From the NCBI RefSeq assembly GCF_018524365.1, contig NZ_JAEKFT010000007.1:1-64000 (forward strand): a stretch of DNA of 64,000 nucleotides. The letters run 5' to 3'. The notes beneath the pieces were generated by a model that saw nothing but the letters and a program-made list of their open reading frames with translations, was not told where the DNA came from and did no database searches. This DNA comes from Denitromonas iodatirespirans (GTDB lineage Bacteria > Pseudomonadota > Gammaproteobacteria > Burkholderiales > Rhodocyclaceae). Below, piece after piece: positions 57,581 through 64,000 of the stretch; the stretch's first letter is position 1, and each line of letters begins with the position of its first letter. The position numbers were made by a program, and so were the translations under genes.

Positions 57581-57793
57581 GCCGCATCGCCGGCAAACCG
57601 CCGAAAAGTCCGCTATACCTCGTAAGTGACATTACGTATTCACCTGCGAGGCGCTTTGCACCACTATGCTCGGGCCCAATGCTTCAAAGCGGGCTTGGCG
57701 TGACCCGAGGTGGTCACCAGCCTTGGTGGCAGGTCCGGACGGGTTCAAAAAACGATCCGGGCATGACCTAAATAATGTTGTGGAGGAGTACAA

Positions 57794-58801
57794 ATGCGCA
57801 AACATCTCATCGCAGTAGCTGCAGCCGCTGTCATGGCGGGTCAAACGGGTTTGGTCCAGGCCGAAGGCGCGTGCGATCCGGGCGAAGTCGTCATCAAGTT
57901 CAGCCATGTGACCAACACCGACAAGCACCCGAAGGGCATCGCCGCCGAGTTGCTGGCCAAGCGTGTCAATGAGGAGATGAACGGCAAGGCCTGCATGCAG
58001 GTGTATCCGAACTCCAGCCTCTACAACGACGACAAGGTGCTCGAGGCGATGCTCAGCGGCGATGTGCAACTGGCCGCGCCGTCGCTGTCGAAGTTCGAGA
58101 AATTCACCAAGAAGTTCCGTCTCTTCGATCTGCCCTTCCTGTTCAAGGACATCGACGCGGTCGACCGCTTCCAGAACTCGGCCGACGGCCAGAAACTGAA
58201 GGAGTCGATGAGCCGCCGCGGTCTGACGGGGCTGTCCTTCTGGCACAACGGCATGAAGCAGCTGTCGGCCAACAAGCCGCTGATCAAGCCGGAAGACGCC
58301 AAGGGCCTGAAGTTCCGCGTGCAGGCCTCCGACGTGCTGGTGGCCCAGTTCGAGCAACTCGGTGCCAACCCGCAGAAGATGGCCTTCAGCGAAGTGTACG
58401 GCGCGCTGCAGACCGGCACCATCGACGGTTGCGAAAACCCGTGGTCCAACATCTACGGCCAGAAGTTCTTCGAAGTGCAGGACGGCATCACCGAGACCAA
58501 CCACGGCGTGCTGGACTACCTGGTGGTCACCTCGACCGAATGGCTCAAGGGCCTGAAGCCGGACGTGCGCGAACAGTTCCTGAAGATTCTCGGCGAAGTC
58601 ACCACCGAGCGTAACGCCGCGGTGAAGAAGGTCGACGAGGAGAACCGTCAGAAAGTCGCCGACACCGGCACCGTGATCCGTACCCTGACCGACGCCCAGC
58701 GTCAGGCCTGGGTCGATGCCATGAAGCCCGTGTGGAAGAAATTCGAGGGCGACATCGGAGCCGACCTGATGGAAGCGGCGCAGAAGGCCAACAAGGGTTA
58801 A
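57794..58801 (+). CDS. dctP: TRAP transporter solute-binding protein DctP
   Basis: 335 residues: signal peptide (about 1-23), then VVIKFSHVTNTDKHPKG, MQVYPNSSLYNDDKV, GLKFRVQASDVLVAQFEQLGA (specificity loop with the conserved Arg that clamps a carboxylate) and ENPWSNIYGQKFFEVQ. The C4-dicarboxylate class is likely. GGAGGAG precedes the ATG. It leads the dctPQM operon and is separated from dctQ by a partial terminator (58845-58878). About 50% of conserved motifs are shared with the orphan at 21886, which is a different paralogue. Confidence 0.95.
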   Translation: MRKHLIAVAAAAVMAGQTGLVQAEGACDPGEVVIKFSHVTNTDKHPKGIAAELLAKRVNEEMNGKACMQVYPNSSLYNDDKVLEAMLSGDVQLAAPSLSKFEKFTKKFRLFDLPFLFKDIDAVDRFQNSADGQKLKESMSRRGLTGLSFWHNGMKQLSANKPLIKPEDAKGLKFRVQASDVLVAQFEQLGANPQKMAFSEVYGALQTGTIDGCENPWSNIYGQKFFEVQDGITETNHGVLDYLVVTSTEWLKGLKPDVREQFLKILGEVTTERNAAVKKVDEENRQKVADTGTVIRTLTDAQRQAWVDAMKPVWKKFEGDIGADLMEAAQKANKG

Positions 58802-58808
58802 GCCCGCC

Positions 58809-58878
58809 GGGGCACGACGGTGCCCCATTCTTGCGCCATCCGTATGCGCGGCGAGCCTCGCTCCCCGCGCATATTTTT
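58809..58878 (+). terminator. Attenuator hairpins between dctP and dctQ
   Basis: A first hairpin GGGGCAC-GACG-GTGCCCC (58809-58826) protects the dctP 3' end. A second, TGCGCGG / CCGCGCA (58845-58871), is followed by five T (58874-58878) and looks like a leaky intrinsic terminator. Such an element would keep binding protein in excess over the permease. Confidence 0.75.
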
Positions 58879-58909
58879 GGCCCAACCTTGAGAACAAACG
58901 GAGAGGGAA

Positions 58910-59599
58910 ATGACTGGAGAACCGAGCCGATTTTCCCAGATGGTGGAAAACGTCGAAGAGACGTTCATCGCGGTCATACTGGGATTCATGACACTGATCA
59001 CGTTCGCCAACGTGGTCGCGCGTTATGTCTTCAACAGCAATATCTTGTGGGCACTGGAGGTCACGGTTGTCCTGTTCGCCTGGCTGGTGCTCGTCGGTGC
59101 CGCATACGGTGTAAAGAAGACCTTTCACATCGGGGTGGACGTCGTCATCAACCTGCTCCCGCCACCCGTGAAGAAAGTCTTCGCCGTGCTCGCGGTGGCC
59201 TCCAGCCTGCTTTTCGCGTTGCTGCTGCTCAAGGGCGCCTGGGAATACTGGTATCCGTTTGCCACCGAGCGGATCTGGATGGAAACCGATGACATCCCGA
59301 TGCCAAGCATCCTGGCCTGGATCGGCCCGATCATCAACGAGGGCGAGGCCTACGAGAAGATGCCGCGCTTCGTGCCCTACTTCGCCCTGCCGCTGGGCAT
59401 GGCCCTGCTGGTGTTGCGTCTACTGCAGGCCGGCTACCAAGTGCTGACCAACCAGCGCGACTCGATCATCGCGGCGCATGAAGTCGAGGAAATGATCGAA
59501 GAAGCGGCCGACGCCCATTCCGACGGCCACCATCACAACTCGGATCGCGCCATCGCCAAGATGAGCAGCGCGGCACAGAACAATAAAAAGGAGCACTGA
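58910..59599 (+). CDS. dctQ: TRAP transporter small permease DctQ
   Basis: 229 residues with four predicted spans (about 19-40, 45-67, 81-105, 150-175), and the family start EETFIAVILGFMTLITFANVVARY. The C-terminal tail is His/Asp-rich (HSDGHHHNSDRA), longer than usual. It pairs with DctM. GGAGAGG precedes the ATG at 58910. Confidence 0.94.
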   Translation: MTGEPSRFSQMVENVEETFIAVILGFMTLITFANVVARYVFNSNILWALEVTVVLFAWLVLVGAAYGVKKTFHIGVDVVINLLPPPVKKVFAVLAVASSLLFALLLLKGAWEYWYPFATERIWMETDDIPMPSILAWIGPIINEGEAYEKMPRFVPYFALPLGMALLVLRLLQAGYQVLTNQRDSIIAAHEVEEMIEEAADAHSDGHHHNSDRAIAKMSSAAQNNKKEH

Positions 59600-59602
59600 C
59601 CG

Positions 59603-60964
59603 ATGGATATCGCGATCCTCTTTGGCATGGTCATCGGCTTCATGCTGATTGGCGTGCCCATCGCCATTTCGCTCGGTCTGTCGAGCGTCCTGTTCCTGAT
59701 GTATCACTCCGACGCCTCGCTGGGCTCGGTTGCGCAAACGCTGTTCACCACCTTTGACGGGCACTACACGCTGCTGGCGATTCCGTTCTTCATCCTCGCC
59801 TCCAGTTTCATGTCGACCGGTGGCGTAGCGAACCGCATCATCCGCTTTGCCATCGCACTGGTCGGCTCCATCCGTGGCGGCCTGGGCATTGCCTCGGTGG
59901 TGGCGTGCATGATGTTCGCGGCCTTGTCGGGGTCCTCGCCGGCCACCGTCGTCGCCATCGGCTCGATCGTCATCGCCGGCATGGTGCAGGCAGGGTACAA
60001 GAAGGAATTCGCCGCCGGCCTGATCTGCAACGCCGGTACGCTGGGCATCCTGATCCCGCCGTCGATCGTGATGGTGGTGTATTCGGCCGCCACCGACGTG
60101 TCGGTCGGCCGCATGTTCCTGGCCGGTGTCGTTCCGGGCCTGATCGCCGGTCTGATGCTGATCATCGCCATCTACATCGCCGCCCGGGTCAAGAACCTCC
60201 CCGCGCAGCCCTTCCCCGGCTGGGGTGAAGTCGGCGAGGCGGCCAGGGATGCCTCCTGGGGCCTGTTCCTGATCATCATCATCCTCGGCGGGATCTACGG
60301 CGGCATCTTCACCCCGACCGAAGCGGCCGCGGTGGCAGCGATCTACGCGTTCCTGATCGCCAACTATGTCTACAAAGACATGGGGCCGTTCGCCGACGAA
60401 AACAACCGCCGCAACCCGCTGCTGAAGGCCGTGCAGGTGTTCTGGCATCCGGACACCAAGCACACCCTGTTCGAAGCCGGCAAACTGACCATCATGCTGA
60501 TGTTCGTGATCGCCAACGCGATCATCCTCAAGCATGTGCTGACCGAGGAGCGCATCCCGCAGGCCATCACCGAGGCCATGCTGTCGGCCGGCTTCGGGCC
60601 GATCGCCTTCCTCATCGTGGTCAACGTGATCCTGCTCATCGGCGGCCAGTTCATGGAGCCGTCGGGCCTGCTGATCATCGTCGCGCCGCTGGTCTTCCCG
60701 ATCGCCATCCAGTTGGGCATTGATCCGATCCACCTGGGCATCATCATGGTGGTGAACATGGAGATCGGCATGATCACGCCACCGGTCGGCCTCAACCTGT
60801 TCGTGACCGCGGGCGTGGCCCAGATGTCGGTGATGAGCGTGGTCAAGGCGGCCATGCCGTGGGTCGCCATCATGTTCCTGTTCCTGATCATCGTCACCTA
60901 CGTGCCCTGGGTCTCGACCTGGCTGCCGACCTTGATGATGGGTCCGGAGATCATCACCAACTGA
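59603..60964 (+). CDS. dctM: TRAP transporter large permease DctM
   Basis: 453 residues with about 12 spans. Typical features: FGMVIGFMLIGVPIAISLG, SALSGSSPATVVAIGSIV-like ALSGSSPATVVAIGS, GTLGILIPPSIVMVVYS, TPTEAAAVAAIYAF and TPPVGLNLFVTAGV. It is the Na+-driven transport subunit. It lies 3 nt after dctQ. Confidence 0.96.
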   Translation: MDIAILFGMVIGFMLIGVPIAISLGLSSVLFLMYHSDASLGSVAQTLFTTFDGHYTLLAIPFFILASSFMSTGGVANRIIRFAIALVGSIRGGLGIASVVACMMFAALSGSSPATVVAIGSIVIAGMVQAGYKKEFAAGLICNAGTLGILIPPSIVMVVYSAATDVSVGRMFLAGVVPGLIAGLMLIIAIYIAARVKNLPAQPFPGWGEVGEAARDASWGLFLIIIILGGIYGGIFTPTEAAAVAAIYAFLIANYVYKDMGPFADENNRRNPLLKAVQVFWHPDTKHTLFEAGKLTIMLMFVIANAIILKHVLTEERIPQAITEAMLSAGFGPIAFLIVVNVILLIGGQFMEPSGLLIIVAPLVFPIAIQLGIDPIHLGIIMVVNMEIGMITPPVGLNLFVTAGVAQMSVMSVVKAAMPWVAIMFLFLIIVTYVPWVSTWLPTLMMGPEIITN

Positions 60965-60984
60965 TCGCCTCCGGGCGGACTGTC

Positions 60985-61030
60985 GGGGCCCCGGCATGCG
61001 CATCCGCGCGGCCGGGGCCCCGCTTTTTTT
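60985..61030 (+). terminator. Intrinsic terminator of dctPQM
   Basis: An 11-bp GC stem GGGGCCCCGGC / GCCGGGGCCCC (60985-61021) is followed by seven T (61024-61030). Confidence 0.93.
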
Positions 61031-61092
61031 GGTCGGATGCCGGTGCGCACGCGCGGTATAGTGTGCCGTCGAATCGCAGCCCCATCCTTCCC

Positions 61093-62364
61093 ATGCCGCC
61101 TTTGCAAAGAAAACTGACCGCCGCGCTCCTGGTGACCGGTCTGGCCTCCACGCTGTCGCTCGGCGGCATCGCCCACTGGATGCTGATGCGCGATTTCCAA
61201 CAGTCGGTGATGGACGAAGCCTTCGCCCACTTCAGCGCCGACGCGCTCGCCTACCTGCAGCGCTACGGCAGCTGGGCGGAGGCCACACGCTACCAGCCCT
61301 TCCCCGAGTTCGTCCGCCAACGCCACCGCCCGCCCATGCCGGGCGATGCCCCGCGGCCACGGCAGGGCTTCGATCGCCGCGGCGCACCGCCCTTTCACTT
61401 TTTGATCATGGACCCGCAAGGCCGCATCCTGAAAGGCCTGGACGGTCTGCCCGAGGGCACGCTGGCCCCGCCGGAAGTGCGCGCCACGGCGCGGCCGATT
61501 CGTGTGGGCGACCGTGTCGAACTGCTCGCCTCACCGCAGGGCGAACCGGTGCTCACCCGACGCGACGAAGACTACCTCGCCGCCATGCGCCAGGCGCTGC
61601 TCACCGGCATGGCGGTCGCCGTGGTCCTGGCGCTGGCGCTCGGTCTGCTGATGGGCCGGCGCATGAGCACCAGCCTGCAACTGCTGACACACGCCATCCG
61701 CGGCATGCAGAAAAATCGCGAACTGCCGCGCCAGGTGACGGTTCGCTCGGGCGATGAGATCGGCGAACTGGCACAGGCCTTTAATGCCATGAACGCCGAA
61801 CTGACCCAGGCGCACCGGGACCTGCGTGAATATGCCGAACTGACCGCCAGCCAATCCGCCCGGCTCAAGGAATTGAGCATCCGCGATCCGCTCACCGACC
61901 TGTTCAACCGCCGCCATTTCGACGAGCAGGCCAACAGCCTGTACCAGCAGGCGATGCGCTACGGCCATCCGCTGTCGGTGATGGTCGGCGACCTCGATTT
62001 CTTCAAGCAGATCAACGACGACTTCTCGCACGCGGTGGGCGACGAGGTGCTGCGCCGCGTGGCTGTGCTGCTGCGCGACGGCACGCGCAAGGCCGACCTG
62101 GTGGCACGCTACGGCGGCGAGGAGTTCGTCATCCTGTTTCCCGAATCCACGCTCGCGCAGGCCGCCCACTGCTGCGAGAAGCTTCGCCTGGCGATCGAAA
62201 TCCATCCGTGGCACGAGGTGCATCCGCAGCTGCGCGTGACCATGAGCATGGGCTTGAGCGACACGCTCGCCGCCGGCAGCGTGGAGAAGATGATCGCCGA
62301 AGCCGACAGCTACCTCTACCAGGCCAAGCACGGCGGCCGCAACCGGGTGCTGCCGGCCGCCTAG
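61093..62364 (+). CDS. Membrane-bound diguanylate cyclase (HAMP-GGDEF)
   Basis: 423 residues: membrane spans at about 8-30 and 165-190 around a periplasmic sensor with a Pro/Arg-rich loop (about 75-100), a HAMP domain (about 190-242), then GGDEF (about 262-420). The active site is intact: YGGEEF. An inhibitory RxxD site (RKAD) stands five residues before it, so product feedback is expected. It makes c-di-GMP. No EAL domain. A TATAGT -10 lies near 61058-61063. Its stop lies 7 nt from the convergent DUF1566 gene. Confidence 0.94.
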   Translation: MPPLQRKLTAALLVTGLASTLSLGGIAHWMLMRDFQQSVMDEAFAHFSADALAYLQRYGSWAEATRYQPFPEFVRQRHRPPMPGDAPRPRQGFDRRGAPPFHFLIMDPQGRILKGLDGLPEGTLAPPEVRATARPIRVGDRVELLASPQGEPVLTRRDEDYLAAMRQALLTGMAVAVVLALALGLLMGRRMSTSLQLLTHAIRGMQKNRELPRQVTVRSGDEIGELAQAFNAMNAELTQAHRDLREYAELTASQSARLKELSIRDPLTDLFNRRHFDEQANSLYQQAMRYGHPLSVMVGDLDFFKQINDDFSHAVGDEVLRRVAVLLRDGTRKADLVARYGGEEFVILFPESTLAQAAHCCEKLRLAIEIHPWHEVHPQLRVTMSMGLSDTLAAGSVEKMIAEADSYLYQAKHGGRNRVLPAA

Positions 62365-62371
62365 GCCCCCG

Positions 62372-63754
62372 TCACGGCGCTGGGCGCACGCAGCGCGCGT
62401 AGTTGCGGATTCTCACCTCGTCCTGCTGGCCGCCCCGCCCCGCGCGATAGCGCGACGCCTCTCCCGCCTTGGGGTCGCTGCGCTGACCGCCGGCGCCGTG
62501 CACGTCCACACCATCGACGCTGGTGCACTTGCCGAAGCACACATACACCGCCTCGCTCGGCTGCTCGCCATGGGTGGTCGACGTCCAGAACCAACCGCGC
62601 GGATCGGCGATGCGGAACACTGACGTATCGATGGCCGGCGCCGGGCGGCCGTAGTCGACCAGGCTTTGCAACTCCTTGGCGTTGGGCAGCCGCCAGTCCT
62701 CATGGCCGGCCAGGCGCAGGGTCTCGCAGTAGGCCAGCGCGGCGCGCCAGTCGCGCGGCTGCCCGTCATCGGCCTGCTGCCACATCAAGCCGAAGGCGCG
62801 GTCGCTCACCGTGCCGTCGCCATTGGCCGCAAAGTCGTTGTCCCCCCAGGGCGCGCCACGCACGCAGCGGTAGAACAGGGCCGGGCCACCGGCAGCCGTG
62901 GGGGCCTGCTTGATGCGCCCGTCGAGAAAGTTGAAGAAGAAAGCCGCCTCTTCACCCGGCCGGTCCCAGTGATCGCCGCGGTAACGCGTGGCGGACCAGG
63001 TCTGCCCCATCATCTCGGGCCGGTGCGTGGCGGCGAAACGGTCGCCGCGCAACACATCGGCGCTGGGGGCGGAAAGCGCAAAGCGCGGATCGATGAAGGC
63101 GCGCCGGCCGGTCACCCCGGCAAAGTCGGCCAGCGAGAACAGTTCGGTGATGTTCGGCAGGCGCCAGTCATCATGCCCGCCCAGGCGCAGCGCCGTGCAG
63201 GCGGCCTGGGCCGACGGAAAATCGCGCCGCTGCGCGTTGTGCCCCTGCTGCCACATCAGACCGGTGACACGATCGCTCAGCGTGCCGTCGCCGTTGTCGC
63301 GATAGTCGCGCGGCGCACCCAGGTAGTGGGCATCCTGGCCGTAGTAGGCGGCGCCTGGTGGCGGACAGGGAATCGGGCGGGCGTCGTCGAAGCAACTGCC
63401 CTGGCCGGTATCCGGCAGACGGCCGCTCACCCGCGTGGCGCCTGCCGCACGGCTGGCGATCACGAGCTCCGGAGAAGAACCGCCCGGCGAGGAGGCCCCC
63501 GGCGGCCGGCCGGCGGTGCCATCCGGGCGCATCGCGCCGCGCGGCCCGTCGCCCGGCACGCACACCAGTGCCGGCTCGCGCATGCGGCGACAACTGCCGC
63601 GCACCTCGCCGTGCGGCGCATCGAAGGCACACGCCGCCCCGGCCGGCTGGTTCACGCAGGCGGCGAAGGCCGCCGGCGGCGGCCCTCCCGCCGGCCCCTG
63701 CGCCGACACGCAGAGGGGTGCACCGGCGATCAACAGCACACCCAGGCGGCACAT
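62372..63754 (-). CDS. Secreted protein with two tandem DUF1566 (Lcl C-terminal) domains
   Basis: 460 residues: signal peptide (CRLGVLLIAGAPLCVSA), a Pro/Gly-rich and Cys-containing N-terminal region (about 20-140), then two DUF1566 repeats. The first starts DNGDGTLSDRVTGLMWQQ and contains GHDDWRLPNITEL; the second starts ANGDGTVSDRAFGLMWQQ and contains GHEDWRLPNAKEL. The fold is shared with some adhesins and formylglycine-type lectin domains; role unknown. It starts 7 nt after the tupA-like gene and so is probably in its operon. Confidence 0.88.
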   Translation of the reverse strand: MCRLGVLLIAGAPLCVSAQGPAGGPPPAAFAACVNQPAGAACAFDAPHGEVRGSCRRMREPALVCVPGDGPRGAMRPDGTAGRPPGASSPGGSSPELVIASRAAGATRVSGRLPDTGQGSCFDDARPIPCPPPGAAYYGQDAHYLGAPRDYRDNGDGTLSDRVTGLMWQQGHNAQRRDFPSAQAACTALRLGGHDDWRLPNITELFSLADFAGVTGRRAFIDPRFALSAPSADVLRGDRFAATHRPEMMGQTWSATRYRGDHWDRPGEEAAFFFNFLDGRIKQAPTAAGGPALFYRCVRGAPWGDNDFAANGDGTVSDRAFGLMWQQADDGQPRDWRAALAYCETLRLAGHEDWRLPNAKELQSLVDYGRPAPAIDTSVFRIADPRGWFWTSTTHGEQPSEAVYVCFGKCTSVDGVDVHGAGGQRSDPKAGEASRYRAGRGGQQDEVRIRNYARCVRPAP

Positions 63755-63761
63755 TGCGGGC

Positions 63762-64000
63762 TTACTTGGCCTTCAGCGGGAAGAACAGCTGCTCGCCGTT
63801 GAGCTTGAAGTCGGCGATGGCCTGATGGCCGGCATCGGAGGTGATCCAGTCGATGAAGCGCTCAGCCGCCGCTTTCTTGACATGCGGATGCTTGGCCGGG
63901 TTGATCAGGATCACGCCGTAGGGGTTGTAGAGTTGCGGGTCGCCCTGGAAGAGGATCTTCAGATCCTGGCGGTTCTTGAAGTTGGCCCAGGAGCCGCGGT
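63762..64000 (-). CDS. Tungstate/molybdate-type ABC binding protein (TupA-like), C-terminal 78 residues
   Basis: The frame enters from the window end and stops with TAA at 63764-63762. Visible residues include DLKILFQGDPQLYNPYGV, INPAKHPHVKKAAAERFIDW, then ITSDAGHQAIADF and NGEQLFFP. This ending is characteristic of TupA-like binding proteins that capture tungstate. Tungsten or molybdenum supply would suit an anaerobe with oxidoreductases such as aldehyde:ferredoxin enzymes. The N-terminus and any permease genes are outside. Confidence 0.88.
   Translation of the reverse strand, partial: RGSWANFKNRQDLKILFQGDPQLYNPYGVILINPAKHPHVKKAAAERFIDWITSDAGHQAIADFKLNGEQLFFPLKAK

Noticed and set aside
57700-57760. 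Sigma-54 promoter before dctP
   Set aside because: Several TGGC words occur, but none has GC 10 nt after GG.

Overview
The window is GC-rich betaproteobacterial chromosome, most likely Rhodocyclales (Azoarcus / Aromatoleum / Thauera type). The evidence is gene order and content: ndk-rlmN-pilF-rodZ-ispG-hisS-yfgM-bamB-der-hfq-hflX-hflK-hflC-DUF2065-hisZ-purA as one tightly overlapping block, aceE-aceF-lpdA with lipoylated E3, TRAP transporters, an indolepyruvate:ferredoxin oxidoreductase (IOR), and a PEP-CTERM protein. No genus can be fixed from sequence alone.

Layout. 1-871: the 5' end of a group II intron (minus strand, with the N-terminus of its reverse transcriptase) sits directly behind the terminator of the SRP RNA gene ffs. 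949-5821: acyl-CoA ligase, rlmB, rnr (minus). 5821-6192: two nearly identical tRNA-Leu(CAG) genes, each with its own promoter and terminator. 6255-21680: the large housekeeping block on the minus strand. 21776-25636: an orphan TRAP solute-binding protein divergent from a DctS/DctR-like two-component pair. 25606-27916: tilS and accA (minus). 28060-30149: feoAB behind a well-placed FNR-type promoter. 30163-36439: tRNA-Ala(CGC), sua5, purK, purE, folD, iorB, iorA (minus). 36545-36591: the iorA promoter, with a perfect FNR box at class II spacing and a palindromic TetR-type operator. 36802-41586: a second FixJ-type regulator and a three-PAS kinase, divergent from an orphan LIV-type binding protein. 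41947-48547: pyruvate dehydrogenase operon. 48904-49635: PEP-CTERM protein behind a sigma-54 promoter. 49790-57508: an unrecognised 471-residue protein, LysR regulator, a metallo-beta-lactamase-fold/DsbA-like pair, an Lrp regulator, methionine gamma-lyase and an OPT transporter. 57794-60964: complete dctPQM TRAP operon. 61093-64000: GGDEF protein, a tandem DUF1566 protein, and the 3' end of a tupA-like tungstate-binding protein.

How the parts fit. The organism appears respiratory and facultatively anaerobic. FNR-type control is predicted for iron(II) uptake (feoAB) and for ferredoxin-reducing arylpyruvate oxidation (iorAB). Dicarboxylate-type substrates enter by TRAP transport and feed the PDH/TCA core. 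Two paralogous FixJ-type two-component systems, each divergent from a lone periplasmic binding protein, are the most system-like accessory content. No CRISPR array, prophage or complete insertion sequence was seen.
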